Shown piece by piece: positions 50,365-59,947 of a stretch of 64,000 nucleotides of DNA. The translations under genes and the position numbers were made by a program. A model generated the notes under the pieces. It was given only the letters and a program-made list of their open reading frames with translations, ran no database searches and was not told the origin of the DNA. How positions within the stretch are numbered: the first letter of the stretch is position 1; each line of letters begins with the position of its first letter. The stretch comes from Micromonospora wenchangensis (lineage in GTDB: Bacteria > Actinomycetota > Actinomycetes > Mycobacteriales > Micromonosporaceae). Where the stretch lies: assembly GCF_002210435.1 (NCBI RefSeq), contig NZ_MZMV01000009.1:62001-126000 (forward strand), written 5' to 3'.

Positions 50365-50370
50365 AGACTA
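50365..50370 (-). promoter_or_regulatory. -10 element for the GNAT gene (leaderless candidate)
   Basis: Minus-strand TAGTCT, 6 bases, then GTG at 50358. Confidence 0.5.
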
Positions 50371-50432
50371 CACGTCCCAGAGTCTGGAAGGTGTGATCAA
50401 TCCGCACTGGCCCTGCCCGGGTCGCCCTAACG

Positions 50433-50438
50433 TAGACT
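50433..50438 (+). promoter_or_regulatory. Candidate -10 for gltB
   Basis: TAGACT, about 66 bases before the gltB GTG at 50505. No consensus -35 is seen. The 146-base gap between the divergent GNAT and gltB genes contains no other clear signal. Confidence 0.35.
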
Positions 50439-50504
50439 CAACAGACCGCCCAGGGCCGACGTCGTCCCGACCATGAGAAAACCTGAGTGACGACAGGAGA
50501 CCCG

Positions 50505-53500
50505 GTGGCCCTTCCGTACCCGCACAGCCCGCAGCCGGTCCCTTCCGCGACCGGTCTGTACGACCCGGCGCACGAGCACGACGCGTGCGGGGTGGCCTTC
50601 GTGGCCGACCTCTACGGGCGGCGCTCCCACGCGGTGGTGGCGAACGGCCTCGGCGCGCTCTGCCGGCTCGACCATCGTGGCGCCCGGGGCGCCGAGCAGA
50701 ACACCGGCGACGGCGCGGGCATCATGATCCAGGTGCCGGACGCGTTCCTGCGCGCGGTGGTGGACTTCCCGCTGCCCCCGGCCGGCCAGTACGCCACCGG
50801 TCTGGTCTTCCTGCCCGACGACGACGGCGGCGAGGCCCGCGCCCGTCAGGTGGTGGAGAAGTACGCCCTCGTCGAGGGGGCCGAGGTGCTCGGCTGGCGG
50901 GAGGTGCCGACCGACCCGAGCGGCCTGGGCGAGACCGCGCTGGCGGCGATGCCCCGCATCCGGCAGCTCTTCCTGGCCGCGCGCCGGCTCACCGACACCC
51001 CGGCCGGCCCGGCGGGCTCCCCGCTGTCCGGCATCGACCTGGACCGGGTGGCGTTCTGCGTGCGCAAGCAGGCCGAGCGGGAGACCGCCGAGCGGGGGGT
51101 GACCGCCTACTTCCCGTCGCTGTCGGCGCGGACGATGACCTGGAAGGGCATGCTCACCCCCGACCAGCTGCCGGAGTACTTCCCGGAGCTGACCGACGAG
51201 CGGGTCGACAGCGCGATCGCGCTGGTGCACTCCCGGTTCTCCACCAACACCTTCCCCTCCTGGCCGCTGGCCCACCCGTACCGGTTCATCGCGCACAACG
51301 GCGAGATCAACACGATCCGGGGCAACCGGAACTGGATGCAGGCCCGCGAGGCGCTGCTGCGCAGCCCGCACCTGCCCGGCAACATCCGCCGGGTGTTCCC
51401 GGTGTGCACCCCGGCCGCCTCCGACTCGGCCAACTTCGACGAGGTGCTGGAGCTGCTGCACCTGGCCGGCCGGAGCCTGCCGCACGCGGTGCTGATGATG
51501 ATCCCGGAGGCGTGGGAGAACGACCCGGCCATGCGCCCGGACAAGCGCGCGTTCTACCGGTTCCACGCCAGCCTGATGGAGCCGTGGGACGGCCCGGCGT
51601 CGGTCGCCTTCACCGACGGCGAGATCGTCGGGGCGGTGCTGGACCGCAACGGCCTGCGGCCGGGCCGCTGGTGGCGGACCGCCGACGGGCTGGTGGTGCT
51701 GGGCAGCGAGGCGGGTGTGCTCGACCTCGACCCGGCCACGGTGGTCGCCAAGGGCCGCCTCCAGCCGGGCCGGATGTTCCTGGTCGACACGGTCAACGGC
51801 CGGATCGTCTCGGACGACGAGATCAAGACCGAGCTGGCCGCCGCGCAGCCGTACGACGAGTGGCTGCACGCCGGTCTGATCGACCTCGGTGACCTGCCCG
51901 CCCGGGAGCACGTGGTGTACACCCACGACTCGGTGCGCCGCCGGCAGCAGGCCTTCGGCTACACCGAGGAGGAGCTGAAGATCCTGCTCGCCCCGATGGC
52001 CCGTACCGGGGCGGAGCCGCTCGGCTCGATGGGCACCGACACCCCGATCGCGCCGCTGTCAACCCGGCCCCGGCTGCTCTACGACTACTTCCACCAGCTT
52101 TTCGCCCAGGTCACCAACCCGCCGCTGGACGCGATCCGGGAGGAATTGGTGACCAGCCTGGCGTCGACCATCGGCCCGGAGGGCAACCTGCTGGACCCGG
52201 GCGCGGCGAGCTGCCGGCAGATCGTGCTGCCCTACCCGGTGATCGACAACGACGAGCTGGCGAAGATCCTCTCTGTCGACGAGGACGGCGACCTGCCCGG
52301 CTTCAAGGCGGTCCGGGTCTCCGGGCTCTACCGCATCCGCGACGGCGGGGCCGGCATCAAGGCCCGGCTGACCGAGATCTGCCGGCACGTCTCCGAGGCC
52401 ATCGAGGACGGCGTGCGCATCCTGGTGCTGTCCGACCGGGACTCCAACGCCGACCTGGCGCCGATCCCGTCGCTGCTGCTGACCGCGGCGGTGCACCAGC
52501 ACCTGGTGCGGGAGCAGACCCGGACCCAGGTCGCCCTGGTCGTGGAGTCCGGCGACTGCCGCGAGGTGCACCACGCGGCGGTGCTCATCGGGTACGGCGC
52601 GGCGGCGGTCAACCCCTACCTGGCCTTCGAGTCGGTGGAGGACATGATCGCCACCGGGGCGCTGGTCGGGGTGGAGCCGGCCAAGGCGGTCCGCAACTAC
52701 GTGAAGGCGCTCGGCAAGGGCGTCCTCAAGATCATGTCCAAGATGGGCATCTCGACGGTGTCGTCGTACTGCGGGGCGCAGGTCTTCGAGGCCGTCGGCC
52801 TGGACACCCGCCTGGTCGACAGGTACTTCCGGGGCACCCCCAGCACGATCGGGGGGATCGGGCTGGCCGAGATCCACACCGAGGTCGCCGCCCGGCACGG
52901 GCAGGCGTGGCCGGCGCCCGGCACCACCGGCTCCGCCCGGCTCGAGGTGGGCGGCGAGTACCAGTGGCGGCGCGAGGGTGAGCTGCACCTGTTCAACCCG
53001 GAGACGGTCTTCCTGCTCCAGCACGCCACCCGCAGCCGCCAGTACGACGTGTTCCGCCAGTACACCGCCAAGGTCGACGAGCTGGCCGCGCAGGCCGGCT
53101 CGCTGCGCGGGCTGTTCACCCTGCGCACCGGGCTGCGCCCGGCGGTGCCGATCGAGGAGGTCGAGCCGGCCACCGAGATCGTCAAGCGGTTCGCCACCGG
53201 CGCCATGTCCTACGGGTCGATCTCGGCGGAGGCGCACGAGACCCTGGCCATCGCGATGAACCGCCTCGGCGGCAAGTCCAACACCGGCGAGGGCGGCGAG
53301 GACGTCGACCGGCTGCACGACCCGGCCCGCCGCTCGGCGGTCAAGCAGATCGCCAGCGGACGCTTCGGGGTGACCAGCGAATACCTGGTCAACGCCGACG
53401 ACCTCCAGATCAAGATGGCGCAGGGCGCGAAGCCCGGTGAGGGTGGGCAGCTACCCGGCAACAAGGTGTGGCCGTGGATCGCCCGCACCCGGCACGCCAC

Positions 53501-55152
53501 CCCCGGCGTCGGCCTGATCTCACCGCCGCCGCACCACGACATCTACTCCATCGAGGACCTCGCCCAGCTCGTGCACGACCTGAAGTGCGTCAACCCGGCC
53601 GCCCGGGTGCACGTCAAGCTGGTCAGCGAGGTCGGCGTGGGCACGGTCGCGGCCGGGGTCGCCAAGCTCAAGGCCGACGTCATCCTGATCTCCGGGCACG
53701 ACGGCGGCACCGGCGCGTCCCCGCTCAACTCGCTCAAGCACGCCGGCACCCCGTGGGAGCTGGGCCTGGCCGAGGCGCAGCAGACGCTGCTGCTCAACAA
53801 GCTGCGCGACCGGGTCACCGTGCAGGTCGACGGGCAACTCAAGACCGGCCGGGACGTGCTGGTCGCGGCGCTGCTCGGCGCGGAGGAGTTCGGCTTCGCC
53901 ACCGCCCCGCTGATCGTCGAGGGCTGCGTGATGATGCGGGTCTGCCACCTCGACACCTGCCCGGTCGGCATCGCCACCCAGAACCCGGTGCTGCGCGAGC
54001 GCTTCACCGGCCGGCCGGAGTTCGTGGAGAACTTCTTCCTCTTCCTCGCCGAGGAGGTCCGCGGCTACCTGGCCGAGCTGGGCTTCCGCAGCATCGAAGA
54101 GGCGATCGGGCAGACCGAGGTGCTCGACGTCGTACCGGCGATCGACCACTGGAAGGGCCACGGCCTCGACCTGACCCGCGTGCTGCACACCCCGGAACTG
54201 CCGGAAGGGGCCGCCCGGCGGGGCATCCGCGCCCAGGACCACGGCCTGGAGCAGGCCCTGGACAACGAGCTGATCGCGCTGGCCGAGCCGGCGCTGCGCG
54301 ACGGCAGCCCGGTCCGGGTGGAGGTGGCGGTGCGCAACGAGCACCGCAGCGTCGGCGCGATGCTCGGCGGGGAGGTGACCCGCCGGCACGGCGGCGCGGG
54401 TCTGCCCGACGACACCGTCGAGTTCGTGCTGCGCGGCACCGCCGGGCAGTCCTTCGGGGCGTTCCTGCCGCGCGGGGTGACCCTGCGGCTGCACGGCGAC
54501 GCCAACGACTACGTCGGCAAGGGGCTCTCCGGCGGCCGGATCGTGGTCCGCCCGGACGCCGCCGCGCCGTTCGTCGACCCCGAGGCCGCCGCCGGGCAGC
54601 GCGCCGAGGACCAGATCATCGCCGGCAACACCATCCTGTACGGGGCCACCGGTGGCGAGTTGTTCCTGCGCGGCCGGGTGGGGGAGCGGTTCGCGGTCCG
54701 TAACTCCGGCGCGGTGGCCGTCGTCGAGGGCGTCGGCGACCACGGCTGCGAGTACATGACCGGCGGCACGGTGGTGGTGCTCGGTGAGACCGGCCGCAAC
54801 TTCGCCGCCGGCATGTCCGGCGGTACGGCGTACGTGCACCGGCTCGACACCGGCCGGGTCAACGCGGAGCTGGTCGACCTGTCCCCGCTGCGGGACGCCG
54901 AGCGGGAACTGCTGCACGACCTGGTGCAGCGGCACGTCGCCGAGACCGACTCGGCGGTCGGCGCGGAACTGCTCAAGCGCTGGCCGGAGGCGGTCGGGGA
55001 GTTCACGGCCGTGGTCCCGAGGGACTACCGCCGGGTGATGGAGATCATGAAGGCCGCCGAAGCCGCCGGCCGCGACGTCGACGACGCGGTCATGTCTGCG
55101 CTGACCGCGTCGGTGCCGCCCGTCCCGCGGGTGGTCGCCCAGGAGGTGGCTC

Positions 55153-55160
<8 letters not shown>
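50505..55160 (+). CDS. gltB: Glutamate synthase (NADPH) large subunit
   Basis: GOGAT alpha subunit of about 1551 residues, transferring glutamine amide nitrogen to 2-oxoglutarate. A propeptide of about 27 residues precedes the class II amidotransferase nucleophile Cys28 ([14 protein letters not shown]). [17 protein letters not shown] and [16 protein letters not shown] follow, then the central domain, the FMN-binding synthase domain ([35 protein letters not shown]) with the 3Fe-4S cysteines in [19 protein letters not shown], and the C-terminal beta-helix ([17 protein letters not shown]). GTG at 50505 has AGGAGA upstream; GTG at 50487 is the alternative. It overlaps gltD by 8 bases. Confidence 0.97.
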
Positions 55161-56661
<1,501 letters not shown>

Positions 56662-56763
56662 CCCCCGCCCGCTGACCTACGCCCGCCTGCCGGGCTGTCT
56701 GGTCTGTCAGGTCTGCTGGCCCGCCTGGCCTGCCGGCCCACCGTGTCGGGCAGTTCGATCGGT

Positions 56764-56802
56764 GGCCGTCAGCCGACCCGGAGACCGGGTCGGCTGACGG
56801 CC
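56764..56802 (+). terminator. Terminator hairpin after gltBD
   Basis: Perfect 18-bp stem (56764-56781 with 56785-56802, beginning GGCCGTCAGCCGACCCGG) and a 3-base loop. No T-tract, but the strongest simple stem in the window. It lies 103 bases after the gltD stop. Confidence 0.8.
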
Positions 56803-56940
56803 CGACCTTGTGGCCCGGCCACCGTCTCGCCCCCTGCGCCCTGCCGGCGCACAGCCGCTTCTGCGGCACCACCTGTCCCGGCCCTGCTGTTGTGGCGTCC
56901 CGAGGCGTCGGAGCCGGCCCGCCGAGGGCGCGTATCACCA

Positions 56941-56996
56941 CGGAGAGCGGTATGCCTGACAGGCATAGTTATGACTGTCAGGCATACCGCTCTCCG
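56941..56996. repeat. Complex double palindrome downstream of gltD
   Basis: Outer arms of 21 bp are perfect (56941-56961 and 56976-56996). Inside lie two related 17-mers, TATGCCTGACAGGCATA (56951-56967, itself an 8-1-8 palindrome) and TATGACTGTCAGGCATA (56970-56986), two bases apart. The whole region 56662-57298 has no supported gene; the remaining 57000-57249 is G/C-rich filler. Confidence 0.85.
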
Positions 56997-57249
56997 GAAC
57001 TATCGTTGCGGCCCGGCCCGACGCCGCCCCGATCGGCACCGACCAGAGCCGGCTCGACCGGACCCGGCCCCCACCAGCCCAGAGTCGGCCCCGGACCCGG
57101 CCAGACCGCGAGCAGACCAGACCCGACCTCGGGCCGGAACCGCGCCGGGCCGCGCGGCGTTCCGGCTCGTCCACGAGGGGCAGAACGCGCGGGACCGAGC
57201 CGCGCCGGGACCGGCCGGGGCGCCGGAAGATCACGGTTCCGGGCCGGTC

Positions 57250-57286
57250 CGGGCTGCCCGCTCCGGTGCCGGGGGCGGGCAGCCCG
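57250..57286 (-). terminator. Terminator hairpin of the M1 peptidase gene
   Basis: CGGGCTGCCCGC (57250-57261) pairs with GCGGGCAGCCCG (57275-57286), 12 bp with a 13-base loop, just beyond the stop codon at 57299 on the minus strand. Confidence 0.55.
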
Positions 57287-57298
57287 AACCGGGGTCGG

Positions 57299-58837
57299 TC
57301 AGCGCGCCAGGAGCTGGTGCGCCGCCCGGATCTGGGTCCACGACTTCGGCTGGGCCGGTGCGGTCGTGGTGCGGGTGGCGGCGGCCGGCGCGGGCCGGCC
57401 GGGGGTGAACAGCCAGGTGGTGAAGACCGGGTCCAGGTCGAGGCCGGAGATCTGCTCGGCGAGGGCCTGGAACTGGGCGATGGTGCCGTTGCCGTACCGG
57501 TGGGCGGCGGTCCAGGCGGGCAGGATACGGAAGAACGCGTCGTCGCCGACGGCCAGCCGGAGCTGGTGCAGCGTCATCGCGCCCCGGTCGTAGACCGCGT
57601 CGTCGAACACCGCGCCGGCACCCGGGTTGCCCGGCAGCACCTGCCAGAACGGGTCGTCGGCCGGGTAGTTGGCGTAGGTGAAGTCGAACAGCTCCTGCGT
57701 GGTGCCCTCACCCTGCGCCTCCGACCAGAGCCACTCGGCGTACGAGGCGAAGCCCTCGTTGAGCCAGATGTTGCTCCAGTCCGCCACCGAGACCGAGTCG
57801 CCGAACCACTGGTGGGCGTTCTCGTGCACCACCACGTACAGGTTGCTGCCGCGTCGCCAGAAGCCGGGCCCGTACACCGGGCGGGTCTGCGTCTCCAGGG
57901 CGAAGCTGAGGCTGTCGATCGGCGCGGCCACGCCCCCCTGCGCCTCGAACGGGTACGGCCCGAAGATGCCGCTCTCCCAGTCGACGACCTCGGCGGTGCG
58001 TTCGATGCTGGCCCGGGCGGCCGGCTTCCGGTCGCCCAGGGTGGTGCTGTAGGCGTTGATCACCGGCTGCCCGTTCGGGGCGGTGTCGGTGACGATGTCG
58101 TACTGGCCGATCGCCAGGAACGCCAGGTAGGTGGCCCCGGGCTTGGTGCTGCGCCAGCCCCACCGCATCCGGTTGCCGGCCTCGGCCAGCGGGGGCCGGG
58201 GCTGCACGCCGTTGCTGATCACCTCGACGCCGTCGGGCACCGACACCGAGATGTCCCAGGTGGCCTTGTCCAGCGGGTGGTCGTTGGAGGGGAACCACCA
58301 CCAGGCCGACTCGGGCTCGTTGACGGCGAGCGCGCCGTCGACGGTGCGGGTCCACCCGGAGTAACCGTCCACCAGGGTCTCCGACGGCACGCCGGCGTAG
58401 GTGACCACGACGGTCATCGCCTGACCGGTGGTGATGCCGCGCGGCGCGGTCACCACCAGCTCGTGGACGCCCTCCCGGGCGAACCTGGCGGTCCATCCGT
58501 TGACCCGGACCGACTCCACGTCCAGCAGGAAGTCCAGGTTGAACCGGGAGAGGTCCTGGGTGGCCGTGGCCAGGATGGTCGTGGTGCCGCTGAGCCGGTC
58601 GGTGGCCGGCTCGTAGCGCAGCCGGACGTCGTAGTGGTCGACGTCGTAGCCGCCGTTGCCGTAGTCGGGGAAGTAGGGGTCGCCGAGGCCGGGGCTGCCG
58701 GGTTTCGGGGCGGCCGAGACCGCGACCGACCGGCTCTTGCCCGGTCGGGCGTCGGCCTGGCCGGGGGCACCGGTCACCAGGGTGCCGGCGGTGGTGACGG
58801 TCAGGGCGGCGATGGCCGCCGTGAAAACACGTCGCAC
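57299..58837 (-). CDS. Secreted M1-family zinc metallopeptidase
   Basis: Exported aminopeptidase of about 512 residues. The Sec-type signal is VRRVFTAAIAALTVTTAGTLVTGAPGQADA, cleavage near ADA (about residue 30). Zinc site: HENAHQWFGD (His338, Glu339, His342) with the third ligand Glu361 in WLNEGFASYAE. The N-terminal beta domain has YDVDHYDVRLRYEPATDRLSGTTTI. The usual GxMEN substrate motif appears as an altered AAPIDSLSFALETQTRP. GTG at 58837 is preferred because GGAGGGAG lies 8 bases upstream; an ATG at 58855 would overlap it. Confidence 0.93.
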   Translation of the reverse strand: MRRVFTAAIAALTVTTAGTLVTGAPGQADARPGKSRSVAVSAAPKPGSPGLGDPYFPDYGNGGYDVDHYDVRLRYEPATDRLSGTTTILATATQDLSRFNLDFLLDVESVRVNGWTARFAREGVHELVVTAPRGITTGQAMTVVVTYAGVPSETLVDGYSGWTRTVDGALAVNEPESAWWWFPSNDHPLDKATWDISVSVPDGVEVISNGVQPRPPLAEAGNRMRWGWRSTKPGATYLAFLAIGQYDIVTDTAPNGQPVINAYSTTLGDRKPAARASIERTAEVVDWESGIFGPYPFEAQGGVAAPIDSLSFALETQTRPVYGPGFWRRGSNLYVVVHENAHQWFGDSVSVADWSNIWLNEGFASYAEWLWSEAQGEGTTQELFDFTYANYPADDPFWQVLPGNPGAGAVFDDAVYDRGAMTLHQLRLAVGDDAFFRILPAWTAAHRYGNGTIAQFQALAEQISGLDLDPVFTTWLFTPGRPAPAAATRTTTAPAQPKSWTQIRAAHQLLAR

Positions 58838-59038
58838 GGGGTGGACTCCCTCCATCGGGGTGTTCGCACCGACAACCTAATCGACGGCGGTGGAAACGTG
58901 CGCCCCGGATGGCGGGGATCGGCTGTTCTCATCCTGTCGATGTTTCGCTAGCATTACCGACTAGTAACAACGCCTCACCCCCCTGGCCACGCGCGCGGTC
59001 CAGAGGCTTCCCCCGTTGCTGCCCCTGGAGGAACCGTC

Positions 59039-59851
59039 ATGCCCCACCGCGCCCTACCCCGCCGCGTTCTGGCCAGGGCCGTCACCGCCCTGGCCGCCGT
59101 CCTCGCCACCGTCACCGGCGTCCTGCTCGTCCCGACCGCCGCCCAGGCCGCCACCGTCCACTACGTCGCGCTGGGCGACTCGTACTCCTCCGGTGTCGGC
59201 GCCGGCCCGTACGACCTGTCCACCTGCCTGCGCAGCCAGAAGTCGTACGCCCCGCTGTGGGCCGCCGCCAACGCGGTGACCAGCTTCGCCTTCCCCGCCT
59301 GCGGCGGCGCGGTCACCGCCGACGTGATCAACAAGCAGGTCGGCTCGCTGAGCGCCACCACCACCCTGGTCACCATCACCATCGGCGGCAACGACGCCGG
59401 CTTCGCCGACGTCATCACCAGCTGCCGGTTCGGCAGCACGGCGACCTGCACGGCCGCGGTCGACAAGGCCAAGAGCTTCGCCACCTCGACGCTGCCCGGC
59501 CGGCTCGACGCCACCTACGCCGCGATCCGCGACCGGGCCCCGAACGCCCGGCTGGTGGTGCTCGGCTACCCCCGGCTCTTCGAGACCGGCTCCTGCGGCG
59601 TGCTCGCAATGAGCAGCTACAAGCGGACCATCCTCAACGAGGCGGCCGACGTGCTCGCCACGGTCACCGCCGCCCGCGCCGGCGCGGCCGGGGCCACCTT
59701 CGCCGACGCCCGCCCGTTCTTCACCGGGCACGGCGTCTGCGCCGCCGCCCCGTGGATCCGCGACGTCAGCGGCGTCATCGAGGCGTACCACCCGAACGCC
59801 GACGGCTACCGGTACGGCTACCTGCCGGCGCTCACCGCCGCGCTGCGCTGA
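59039..59851 (+). CDS. Secreted SGNH/GDSL hydrolase
   Basis: Extracellular lipase/esterase of 270 residues. The signal peptide (about 1-35) ends AAQAAT. SGNH blocks: Ser in VALGDSYSSGVGAGPYD, Gly/Asn in TITIGGNDAGFADV, and Asp/His near YHPNADGYRYGY. Six cysteines (CLR, FPACGG, SCRFG, CTA, GSCGV, GVCAA) suit the three disulfides of Streptomyces GDSL lipases. GGAGG precedes the ATG. Divergent from the secreted peptidase, with a 200-base gap containing AT-rich TAGCATTACCGACTAGTAA near 58949. Confidence 0.92.
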   Translation: MPHRALPRRVLARAVTALAAVLATVTGVLLVPTAAQAATVHYVALGDSYSSGVGAGPYDLSTCLRSQKSYAPLWAAANAVTSFAFPACGGAVTADVINKQVGSLSATTTLVTITIGGNDAGFADVITSCRFGSTATCTAAVDKAKSFATSTLPGRLDATYAAIRDRAPNARLVVLGYPRLFETGSCGVLAMSSYKRTILNEAADVLATVTAARAGAAGATFADARPFFTGHGVCAAAPWIRDVSGVIEAYHPNADGYRYGYLPALTAALR

Positions 59852-59947
59852 CGGGGTGACCGGCGGCAGTCCGCCGGACACCCTCGGTTGCCTCCGTCGT
59901 CGACAATGGGAGCCTTCCTGGTTCCTGTCGGCGGCGGAGGTGCCCGT

